Shown one piece after another: positions 13,539 to 23,581 of a DNA stretch of 64,000 bases. Under the pieces are notes generated by a model. It had not been told where the DNA came from. It was given only the letters and a program-made list of their open reading frames with translations, and did not search any database. The position numbers were made by a program, and so were the translations under genes. The stretch's first letter is position 1, and each line of letters begins with the position of its first letter. Source of the DNA: Scedosporium boydii (lineage: Eukaryota; Ascomycota; Sordariomycetes; Microascales; Microascaceae); the NCBI GenBank assembly GCA_002221725.1, contig NJFT01000138.1, positions 44,254-108,253 on the forward strand. The letters run 5' to 3'.

Positions 13539-14051
13539 ATGATGTCAACGGAGTCTTTGAGCCCAAATGAATACAGCTTGAGCCGTATAAAAGAGGATCG
13601 GGATGAGGACGAGGCACAAGATGAGTGTGGTGATGAGCTCTTAGAGTTTACGCATTTCGAAAGGTGGGCGGGCTAGTTGACGCGTCCTCGGACCATCCAA
13701 ACAATTGGCGCACAGCTCGAAAGCCGACTGTGGTACTACATCAACTACATCAACAGCGCGAGGCTGGATGAACAAAACTCGCTCCAAACCAGTGGCCGTG
13801 ATTCATTTTTCAGTGCCACCATATTTCGTAGACTCGGTCTCCCGATATCCCGCTGACTTGTCCCCGGGAGCTGGGCCATCATTACGACGGATAGGCCGGG
13901 GTTCTCTTCATGTCCGAAGTCCTGGGCCGGCTCCAGGCATTCCTTGGCCCAAATGCTGACGAGGTCTCCGCAAAGGAACATTGAAGTATTCGTCATGGCG
14001 TGCAACGACTACATTGTAAACCCCACTCAAACAGAGTTCACGCCAGTATGA
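13539..14051 (+). pseudogene. Interrupted open frame, possible decayed gene
   Basis: Starting at an ATG pair (13539 and 13542) one frame runs to 14051 with only two internal stops, TAG at 13674-13676 and TGA at 13854-13856. The first part is acidic (IKEDRDEDEAQDECGDELLE). The second reads like a folded helical segment (IGAQLESRLWYYINYINSAR). The third ends in VFVMACNDYIVNPTQTEF. Either stop could come from a single C-to-T change (CAG to TAG, CGA to TGA), as RIP or ordinary decay would produce. I do not recognise the family. A spliced gene with unusual introns, or a chance open frame, remains possible. It lies about 530 bp from the start of the ABC transporter, in divergent orientation. Confidence 0.3.
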
Positions 14052-16290
14052 ACGTGTTATTCTTAGCAACATGTGCCAACTTGAACTATACACCAACTTA
14101 CTGACCAGCGCTCGCCCACCTCATGGCTCCACGAGCTCCCAAGTCCCTACTTGTAGCTTTAACTTTGGGCTTCTTCGTACACTACTTTGTAGCATCTCCA
14201 ACCAAGCTCTCTGGGTTGGTAATTTCGCTGCGCCCGTTGCGGTCCCACCTGGTCTTGCTCAAAACTGATAGCAACCAGATGTCATTAACACTGTCCGAAG
14301 CTGTGGTGCGGTGCGCTTGAAGTCCTGCAGTCTCGAGGAGGGTGTGTTGTTGCTTTTGAAAAGACCAAGCACTTTACGGTGCTCAATCTCTTGATACTGC
14401 ATAGTTAGTTATTGTCCCTGAGAGGACTTGAAAAAAGCAGTTTCTTCAAATTTCTGTCGGAGGAAAAAGGGTCTTCATCGTCCAAGGAACTAAAGACACA
14501 CGAAGCAGCCTACCCTTCAACCGGAAAACCGTTACCATTCAAGGATAATCAGCAATATACTTTAGAGAAACTATAAAAAAGAAAATCGGTGTACCGTGTA
14601 AAATGGACCATAGCTCGTACTGTTTCCCTTTTCCGAGATGAACTGACAATAAGGGAAGGTACCGAGCGTCGGACCCTTTCCTCCATCCCTTCCTCGCATT
14701 CTTGTCCATCCAATCAGAGTCGTTTGGTACCTGAATAGATTTGCACCCACCCGCATTGAATTTCCCGTACAGCGCATCGAGTCACTCCCGTCAACTTCTT
14801 GCAATCATTTGTCACCGTCGTTTGCTCGGATCATAACAAGTATCTTATGACTCCCCACTGAGGAAAAATTGGGAAAAAAATTCAAAAACCAGGAAATCGA
14901 CCACCACCTCCGGCCCGATATATAGAATTGGGTTTCCGCAACTGAAGTAGATTGTACACTACGGGCGATCAGTAGATCACTAAACAAGCAACAAACGTCG
15001 AACTGCAATCTCCAACTCCGCAGTGGCTTATCGCAGCAACAGGTACAAAGGCAGCAAGGGCTCCACTGATGACGAAAAAGCAGGAGGGCAAAAAAAAAAA
15101 AAAAACCATGCCGCACAATTTCTTGATCATTATCGTCCACATCAATGCAGAATCGGAGATTTACTCGGCCCAAGTATCGCCTCTTCAACATGTGAGTTGG
15201 ACGTTTTTCTCTTCAGAACGAGCCGGGACAGGCGGGTCAGACTATCCCAAGCTGGACTGTGGCGATAATCCTCCATCTTTTTCTCTCTCCCAAATGTGAA
15301 AAACTCTTCTGCGATTTGCACTTCGCGAGTGGGGCCATAAGGCGAAAGAGAGACAGTATGCGTCAGAGACCGAGCCAATCCCGAACCTGCCGGAGTGTAC
15401 AATTGCACGAAGGTAGTGTTAGTGTAATGCAATATGCAATAATCGTCGTCCTAAGCAACGGACTTGAAGGCGAGAAAAATCACAACACAACGAAAGAATC
15501 TGGAGAAGGGCGGTTGCGGGAAGAAAAGCTGCCGGGCCAAAACTAGTCTCCGGGCAATGCTCAAATTTACATCCAAAAGATCTATGTACAATGAATGCAA
15601 ACTGCAAAGCACTGGAAAGGCTTGTCGGAGACCATAAACACGCTCGACAAAAGCTAGACTCGCAACCAGAGCTGCCTAAGTACACAGCAGAAGATAGTCA
15701 CTAATCCAGCAAGGAACAAGAAAAATGTCAGAAAATATGAGTTGCCAGAAGAGAACAGAACCGAGTTTCTTATTGTTTTTGATCGAAAAGAACAAAGACG
15801 ATTCCTCGCGCGTCAACATCTAGACAAGAAATCCCTTCCCCCTCCCCACCGAGAAACCCGATCCTATCCAAAACCTCCTGGAAGACCGCACACACTTGAC
15901 AAGTGCCGTGGCGACCCATTTGGCTCATACGTTCTTGTCCGGACAATGCAAGACAAAACGAGTACAAGAGCTTGAATCGACGACTCCTGCAAAGCGTGTG
16001 GGGAAACGAAAAGTTGACCAAGTCGCAATGCAGAAAACGATTATGTACCGGTTCGCCGTTTTTGAAGGTGGTATTGTCCAGTTAAATCCCCGAAATGAAG
16101 AGTGCTCGTCTATCATCCCAGTCTAAAAAAAGAATCCCATTAAATATATCCCATGTCGCTAAATCAAGAAAAAGACATCATTTGTATTGACAACCATATG
16201 TTCATTAGAGTAGACTCCCCACGATTCGAATCGCTCCGAGGAAAGACCCGAAAACCGTGGATGGCGTAGTTGGATGATGGATTAATTGAT
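14052..16290. other. Intergenic region, no recognised gene
   Basis: Several ORFs of 60-130 codons occur on both strands, but none shows a recognisable motif or a plausible splice structure. A hydrophobic 65-codon frame starts at 14123 (includes LLVALTLGFFVHYFVAS) and could be a remnant of the interrupted frame just upstream. There is a run of A residues at 15090-15105. The last few hundred bases are the 3' flank of the CCG-6-like gene. Confidence 0.35.
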
Positions 16291-16770
16291 TTAGAGGGCG
16301 AAGGCAACGACACCGAGGAAGGCAGCGAGGCCAGCACCGGCGACCTTGGCAGCACCGGCAGGGACGGCGGGCTGGGTGGGGACGGGAATGCCGCCGGTGG
16401 GGTGGTAGGTGGGAACGGTTCCGTTGGCGGTGGGCTTGGGAGCGCACTCCTCACCGCAGTGAACGGCGGGGGTGGAGTGGATGGGCTTCTTGATGGTGCA
16501 GCCACCGGGGCAGTGGGTGATGGTGACGGTGGTGGGCTCAGTGATGGTGATGGTGTTGTCGCCGTCGGTGATGGTGGTGGGCTCGGGGCAGTAGGTGGTG
16601 TAGGCAGTCACAACCTCGGTGGCTTCTCCAAGTTAGCATGAATATTCGGAATGAAGGCAGAGCTATTGAACTCCGGGATACTGAAACATACTGTAGACGG
16701 TACCGTTCTGGGCGGGGACAGCACCAGCGGCGGCGAGGCCGGCGAGAGCGAGGACAGCAGCGTACTTCAT
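16291..16770 (-). CDS. ccg-6: CCG-6-like GPI-anchored cell wall protein
   Basis: Small secreted wall protein resembling clock-controlled protein 6 of Neurospora. Exons 16770-16692 and 16622-16291 encode 136 residues. The 69-nt intron (GTATGT ... GCTAAC ... GAGAAG) gives the expected joint TVY-TTEVVTAYTTYCPEPT. Residues 1-16 or so (MKYAAVLALAGLAAAG) form a signal peptide. The middle is rich in Thr and Pro with the repeated pattern TEVVTAYTTYCP / TVTITHCPGGC. The C-terminus (AGAAKVAGAGLAAFLGVVAFAL) is a typical GPI-attachment signal. Codon use is strongly biased to C-ending codons, consistent with high expression. The leader is long and pyrimidine-rich, and a TATA-like box lies about 200 bp upstream. 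The Neurospora gene is clock- and light-controlled; whether this copy is cannot be seen here. Confidence 0.85.
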
Positions 16771-16966
16771 TTTGTTGGTATTAGGGGGTTTCCGAAGAAA
16801 ACGATTGAATTAAGAACGTTTGGTAGTGGTTGAAAGCGAGGAGCTTTAGGGCGAGTTGGTAACGAATGTAATTGACTGAAGAGTCAGAAGCTGTATTGGA
16901 AGCGAGTGTGTGTGGGTGAGGAAGGAAGGGAAAAAGAAGAAATGATTAGAGGTCTTGGAACGAGGC

Positions 16967-16975
16967 ATTATATAC
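16967..16975 (-). promoter_or_regulatory. TATA-like box of the CCG-6-like gene
   Basis: The minus strand reads GTATATAAT about 200 bp upstream of the start codon. It is followed by a C/T-rich, CACACACAC-containing leader that also carries a CTCTTCAG-like acceptor. The position fits a strong core promoter with the transcription start in the downstream pyrimidine tract. This is inferred from sequence only. Confidence 0.45.
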
Positions 16976-17298
16976 AACTGAAGACGAGGGTCTGCCCGAG
17001 AGTTTGACAAGTGGATTTGGCTCTGGCTCGGACTTGGACGAAGGGACATGGGGGGTGGAGGGGTGTCCTAGACAAGGGGGCGTGTCTGGAAGTTCTGCTG
17101 AGGTTCTTTGTTCAATGCTCATGCCCAGTCCAAATGTCCAATGTTGCTTTACCCCTGGCGGGCGATAGTGCAGTCGCAGGTCCCCTCCTACCCTATCCAC
17201 CCATCAAATCTCGATTAGACATGGTGCAGGGCACACGACTTACCGAGCAGTACGTACCTTTGGCCTTTGGTGGGCTTAACCGCTAATACTAATCAAGA

Positions 17299-17335
17299 TA
17301 CGGAGTACAAAGTACGAAGTCCGAAGTACTTTTTA
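17299..17335. repeat. Cluster of TAC-NNN-GTA elements
   Basis: Within about 37 bp the sequence shows TACGGAGTA, then TACAAAGTA, then TACGAAGTC and CGAAGTAC in succession. These are variants of the short near-palindrome found throughout the intergenic DNA of this window. Such close packing suggests local copying or a composite binding site. Function unknown. Confidence 0.5.
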
Positions 17336-20300
17336 CGGGGTGGTAGCATTCTAAGTACGAGCAATACCCATACTCATTCACTGCAATAGTTACAAGTTCA
17401 ATGTTACCAGTCTCCAGTTGATGCATCAGTCCAATCCACAAACGTAAGGGATTAATCAATGGATGGATGGAAATGGGCATACCCATGTACCATGCACCAT
17501 TGCATTCGTATTCCCCCCCTAATTGCCCCTTTCAAGTTCCTCGCTCCACCAAGCGGCGCGAACGGCATCAGCGCTTGGGTGTTGATTGAACAGACGACTC
17601 CCCATCAAATTTGCTTTCCAGCGCCACGATGCCCCAGGAGTGTGTGCCAGCAATGGAGGAGTGGCACAGATTGGGTGTCTCCGAAGTAATTTATCATCAA
17701 TGATCAGATTTCACCGATGATCCACCACTAGAAGTACGAAGTACACTACCTCCAGCGCCTCCATGTGCACATTTTCCCCATTTGTTCACAGGCTGTAACC
17801 CTGCGTTCGTGACGGTGGAAGAGGAACGGCGTTATCTAGGATGGATTTGGCCGATTAGTATTGATAGTCGATTACGAAGTTCCCTATTATCTTTGGGAGT
17901 ACGGAGGTGTAGAGTAATTACAAAGTAGATGATTACTTGGTCGATGAAGAGGGTTTGGAAGCATTGATACTCCCTATGGCTACGAAACGACCTTCTCCTT
18001 TGTACTTCGTACTGGCCAGTCGAGACTGCAAAGCCGAGTACTATGTGATAATGGACTTGGTTGAGCGACAAGGTTCGAATCGAGGGGCTGGGTGCCGGAC
18101 ATGGCCTGAAGCCTTACGACAGTATGATTTGATCCTTGGAGGGTTCTCGATGTCAACGCCAATGATGTGTGTCCGGCTCTCCGGCGCAAGACTCTATCGC
18201 CTACTCGACGCAGGGACAGCGCACAGCTTTGCCAACCGATCCCAGACACCCACGTTCGTCTGAACTCTCAGGAAACGAAGCAAAATGTGTGTGCGTCACA
18301 GGCCCCCCTTACTGCAGGAACCTGTGTGCGGTGCATGCGCGGCTAGCGGACAACAAAGTACTTCTATTGATGTGACAACGGTGAGTGAAAGAAATGCTGG
18401 GCGGCTCGAAGCCAGCCACCTGTACCATCCGAGGTACAAACCCCCCCTACTATGAACTACGAAGTACATAGTTGAATTGCTTCGTGAAGATCGGGTCCAT
18501 CGAACCCTTTTCTCTCCTTTCCTTTCGTTTTGCTGAATCTAATGCAAGCCCCAAAGAGTACGGTTAGGGATCCCAGGCTTGGGGGGTACATTCCGGAGGA
18601 CCATTAGTGCTTTTCCTTCGGTCGGGATTTCCGCATGGTCTACCCGCTACCACCTACGACATCTAATACGAAAACAGGTACCTGTGTATTTGGCGCAGAG
18701 TGATCAAGATCATTGATACTTACCAGGACACTGATCGGCGGTGACAGCCGTCGCCCATCTAATAAAAGAGCGGCTATCTAGTGCACGCCCAGTATCAGTC
18801 GGATGTCGAACATACCAAGACCGGGACGAAACCACCGGTGCAAGACTACTCGTCAACAAAGTAATGCACTTTGCGGAGAGGAAAACTTGGCATGGAAATG
18901 GCATTCCTTCTTTGCACCCAGGACCTTCCAAACCTCGACTGATCAAGAACCCGCCGGCCCAGCCCACAACTAATAGTGGCATTGATTATAAAATGCTGAT
19001 GCTCGGATTGGTCGGTGACTTGAAATTAATGCAGTGGAGAATGCTAGATTCAGGGCTTGTGGCGTCAAGGGTTCTCCGATGCTTTGCGGAAGCCCGGCTT
19101 CTAGCCAGGCAATTCCTGCACCAAACCAAGTCGTCGGACTTTGATAACATTGAACTTCTAGGTAGTGTACACCACTTCTCGAGGGGATTGATAGGAAAGC
19201 ACCCTTGTCCTGGCAGGCAGACTAACCACCTTCAACAATAGGTTGTCATGGACTGCGTAATATTGATATGTAGTGTACGAGGTACACAGCTTCATGAGGT
19301 TAGTGGTGGGGTAGTGTAGCTGGAGTCGACTTGATGATGAGAAAAGTGTTCGATCCATGATTGATCCTTGGAAGGAAATTGATCGCTTTGAAGTTCCAGC
19401 CCTGATAGGTGGTGGACGCTGGCGATGGACACTGGTGGTGCGGGAGCTCTTTCCCGGTTTAGGCGATATTGGCTTCCTGGTTGGGCTGGGTCATGTTGGG
19501 TCGTTCTTGCCTGGGTCTTCGAAGTTCGAAGTATTCGAAAAACGAGAAAAAATCGCTCTCAAAAGGACATGGACAACACCAAATTCTCCGGGCACACCTC
19601 GTATTTTTTTTTCCAGCACTGAAAAGTCGAATGCTATTTTCAGCGTCCAACACCAGAGATCACTGATCGCATGAGATTAACGTCTCCACCGTATCCACTC
19701 GACTACGAATCTGGGCTGAAGGCCTGAATGGGAGCACCGAGAATCATCCAATCCAATCCAATACCCGCACGCCCGTGCCGAACCGAGTTGAAAGGTCAAG
19801 GAAATCATTTACACGACCAGGATGCGTGTTAGTCCCTTTGCTCGCAGCTGTCATTTTCAAATTACTGATTAATCGGGGTGGCGAAAGACGTCGTATCGAA
19901 GACTCGGTCCGTTGCAAGCACTTGTTTCTGATATCGGGGCCATGCAAGCCATCGCTCGCTTTGTCTGCACTGACTCCGTCTCTCCTTATTCCTCTTCGGA
20001 GGATCCACTTTAATCATAGATGTCTCTCTATTCTCGGCCCCTGAATGAAGAAAAAGGGATGCTAGAGAAAGCGAAGGGAAAAAAAGTAAGAAAGAACATC
20101 GAAGTCTGCTTCGTCAACATCCTTCCTGTTTAGTTAGAGCAAAACAGCGGACCAACCAATGCTGAATCGAGACCCGAGCGCTGGAGCTACGAAGGGCACT
20201 AGTGTGTTCGGCGACATGGGTGGGAGTTTGATGACTTTTGATAGCAGGTCCATCCCCTCGAACTTGGTGGACCTCGGTGCTTCCAATTGGTTCTTTCCTA

Positions 20301-20900
20301 CTGCTGCACGGCGGTGAATCGAGTTTACGATACGGAATGGTGTTGTATACTCCGCACTTTGCTGACACGCACTCAAACAGGGGAGTTGACGCCGACGATT
20401 CCACATCTAATCTACACTACTCCGTACTTCGTAGTCCTCAAGCCGTCATGGGGTGCAGAAGCGTAGCCTAGGAAACGGAGAGGAAATGAAAGGCAAACCA
20501 AAAGTTGTAAGACACGCGTGCCAGTCGCGAGGTGCATCTGTTTACTGATATGCTCACATATGCAAAGTGATGTTGGGAGAACACACGCGACGCCATTTCA
20601 CATTCCTCGCGCGATCGAGCCCCTCGTGGTTTGGGTAGTATTGTCCCTGGAACCGTCTCAAAGGCTTTCCTTTCCCTCGGAACGGAGGGCAGCTTAAATC
20701 GATATTTACATTTCGCCTTATCTTCGACGGCGATCCCCAGATAGACCGGTTTGAGTCACTCCCCCGCGAGCGCCCAGAAAAGCACGGATTACTGAAGTAT
20801 TAAGCATTGCCGTGAAATGAATCAATCCATTTTTGGGAGAAATTAAACTCTTCTCTCCTTCGAAGTAGTACTTGGCAGGGGCCCAATACGCGGCTCCCTT

Positions 20901-20915
20901 CCCCCCCCCCCCCCC
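20901..20915. repeat. Run of 15 C
   Basis: Fifteen consecutive C in the gene-poor block left of the hydrolase gene, within an otherwise mixed sequence. Length may be uncertain for technical reasons. Confidence 0.7.
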
Positions 20916-21743
20916 TTGCACGCCTTATTTGGACACAGAATTCGTAGCATGAAAGTGGTAAGGAGCGCCACCTCCTTACGGTAATCTATTTACAAACATA
21001 GTTGAGTAAAGTCCTGCTCTCGTATTCCCGTTGCTATCATTTTACTCCTAGCCATGAAAAAAATTCAAGTCTTCAATGTAATTTCAAATCTGCAAATGTA
21101 GTGGAGTTGCCTCTTGTTGGGCATCTCGTAGCGTCCTGCTAATCATCAAGAAGAAGGGAACAGAGAATTGCCCTGTTAATCGCTCACTCCAGGAAGTACC
21201 TCAATACTATCGTACTCGGCGGGAAACGTGCCGGATGGGCGACTCCACTATTGCCTGGAATGCTACCAGAGGCAGGGATTGAAATCGACCTCCCTTCGTA
21301 TGAACCCATTTGTAGGGTCGTAATTTTCATCTCATAATTCTGGATATTGATCAGAGGATGGAACCTCGTATGCGGTACGGAGATAACAAGAGAAATGAGA
21401 TGAATTTTTTTTCTCATCTTTGATCCAGGGAAGGATGGTCCGGTGAGACATCAGGCACTGCCTTGGATCCAAAAATGCCTCTCAACTGGAAATCGAGGGT
21501 GTTCGAAGACGCGAGAACGAATACCTTGATCACCGAGTGCAAAGCTTCCGAATTACGACGTTGAGGTTGAGATTCATGATCTCAGATCCTCAAAACCCTT
21601 AGATCTCATCTTTTGAACCAGACCAAATCACATTTGTTGCGTTATTTAAGACTACCGCCAACTCCGATCCGTCCGCTCGACAAAGGGAAACACACGACTT
21701 GACAGCCCCGATGCTCCGACACGAGACAAGTCCGATCCGCTCA

Positions 21744-22897
21744 TCAGCGCTCTTTTATCCAGTTGAGCATCTGATCGTACGCAGTCGCCTGGGCTTCTCT
21801 GATGCCCTCATCCTCATACTGACCCACGACCGCAAAACCTGACATGAGATGGTTAGCCCAACCAACCCTCGCCTCGATTTCTTCGATCTCAATCTCGACG
21901 ACGAAAAGCTTACCATGAGGGACTCCCGGATAGACTTTGACTTCGTGTTCAAGATTCGCTGAACCCATCGTATCCTCACCACTCGTCCTGACTTCGTCCG
22001 TGAACAGAGAGTCGTTCTCAACGCAGACCAAGCTCACCGGCACCTTCAAGCCCACAAAGTCATCCGGAGTGACGGATGCAGCGTGAGCAAGCGCACCAAC
22101 CTTGATCAAAGGCCCCGTTCTCACTGCCCCAGCTTCTTCATCAGGGACCTGAGCAGCAGGGAGCTGCTTTTCTCTGCCCAGCAATAGGACATACCGTCCC
22201 CCAATGCAGTAACCAACGGCGTAGATGCCATCTCCATGCTTTACCGCGTCGGCATACTTCGCCTTGCATCCTTCAATGACCTTGTAGAGAATGGGCAGCA
22301 CTTTCTCTTCTGTGTGTCTCGCCAGCCACATGTCGATGAGGAAACTCTTGGCAGTTTCGACGGCCTTCATCCTGATTTGGGCTAAGAGTGACCCCGTATC
22401 TTCCTCCTCGAAGGCTGCTGATGTTGGGGCGGGGTCGCCATTGAACAGGTCTGGCATAATGACCAAGAAGCCCTCCCCTGCATACTTGTCCGCCTGGATC
22501 TGGTTGTTGACTGAGTGCAATCCTGTGCCGCCCGTAAGAAGCAGTAGCAACCGCGCCGGCGTGTGTGGGTAGTCGGTCGGTTTCGATATGTACACCTGTC
22601 CCTGTTAGAAAGCATCCCATCACGAGCTGTCTATCCTCAACGAGCCACCTACATTAACATCGTTGATCTGGATAATCTCTCCTGTCGATGCTTGGCCACT
22701 AGCTTTAAGGACATCAGTACTCGTTTCGTATGACATATGGACCTTCCGTAATATTTGGGAGAGGACATACGAGTGGGTCGGTCGGTAACGCAGTGTTCTC
22801 CTACAACAGGTGTAGAATGGGCGGGGGAAGCCTGGAGGGGGATGTTTTCTTGCGCATCGCTCTCGGGCGACTTCGTAGCAATGTTGGGATCGGCCAT
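21744..22897 (-). CDS. Dienelactone hydrolase family protein
   Basis: Alpha/beta hydrolase of the dienelactone hydrolase family, predicted cytosolic; natural substrate unknown. Exons 22897-22771, 22702-22653 and 22595-21744 encode 342 residues. The introns of 68 and 57 nt give the joints DRPT-PSGQASTGE and NDVN-VYISKP. The catalytic triad expected of the family is visible: Cys about 189 in GYCIGG, Asp about 254 in VCVENDSLF, and His about 286 in YPGVPHG. The family usually has Phe after HG; here it is Lys (HGKL), which may affect the active-site wall. A first segment of about 45 residues without homology features precedes the fold. Its start is divergent from RPA1, with 684 bp between the two start codons. 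Confidence 0.9.
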
Positions 22898-23581
22898 GGC
22901 TAGGCGTCGCAGCTCTCTGTATCTGTTTCGCCGGCTAGTCGTACCTACACTCCGAGGTAGGCAGAGAGATAACAGATGGCCACAAGTAGGGCTTCAGCGC
23001 GAGAAAAAAAGGAGGGGCTCAGTTGGGAGAGAAATGAGCGAAAGGAAGCAGATGGTGAGGTGGAGAGCACAATGTTTCACAACAGAAATACGAACAGAGG
23101 ATTGCAGGAAGGTGTTCAATTGTGATGACGATGGCAGATGGGATCTACCTCAAAGTATCCGTGACATAGCCCATATTGTTAATTTCGTGTAATATGAAGT
23201 ACTGTAGACATTATTGCTTGGCAAAGACATGGCAGGAGTCGGACCATATCATATCAACAGCTCCCCGCACCAGTTGGAGGAGCCCCTCACAAATTGCCAG
23301 CCATGTACTTTGTCGACTCGTAGTAATCGCTTATGTAAGTAAGCCCATTAAACAAGGACCCCGCAAGAAAACGCGCCCTACAAAGTGCTACGCGTCGCGG
23401 TAAAGACGACCTTGCACTCACTATCGCCACAATATTCCCCTCCTTGATACCTAATCGAGTCATTGCAGTGCGGTGAACCGGGTTTGTTCTCATCATCTCT
23501 GCATCATTTCGATAATTACGACATAAGATCATCGTCAAAGTCTCACTCAACCCATTTTCCCCGACTAATTCCTCCCAGATT
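22898..23581. promoter_or_regulatory. Divergent promoter between hydrolase and RPA1
   Basis: This 684-bp spacer separates two genes transcribed away from each other, so it must carry both promoters. On the RPA1 side an ACGCGT lies at 23390-23395, close to an AACGCGCCC. No other gene is seen in it; ORFs reading through are short and unpatterned. Confidence 0.5.
23390..23395. promoter_or_regulatory. ACGCGT (MCB-type) site upstream of RPA1
   Basis: ACGCGT is the MluI cell-cycle box bound by MBF-type APSES factors that activate G1/S genes in yeasts. It lies 187 bp upstream of the RPA1 start, with an AACGCGCCC near 23369. Replication genes are classic targets, so the placement makes sense. A single 6-mer can also occur by chance. 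Confidence 0.45.

Larger units (their letters stand above)
16976..21743. other. Gene-poor block with clustered TACTTCGTA elements
   Basis: No gene could be supported in about 4.7 kb. The longest open frame (18741-19241, + strand) has no recognisable domain. The block holds exact copies of TACTTCGTA/TACGAAGTA at 17735-17743, 18003-18011, 18458-18466 and 20425-20433, variants TACGGAGTA at 17299-17307 and TACTCCGTA at 20418-20426, and many near matches around 17300-17340. A run of 15 C lies at 20901-20915. An ACGCGT sits near 20514. The last 300 bp are the 3' flank of the hydrolase gene. Confidence 0.4.

Noticed and set aside
16270..16641. 123-codon Gly-rich ORF on the plus strand
   Set aside because: It is antisense to the CCG-6-like gene and explained by its Thr/Pro/Ala composition.
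18741..19241. 166-codon plus-strand ORF in the gene-poor block
   Set aside because: The longest frame there, but with no motif, no signal peptide, no splice context and a random-looking composition.
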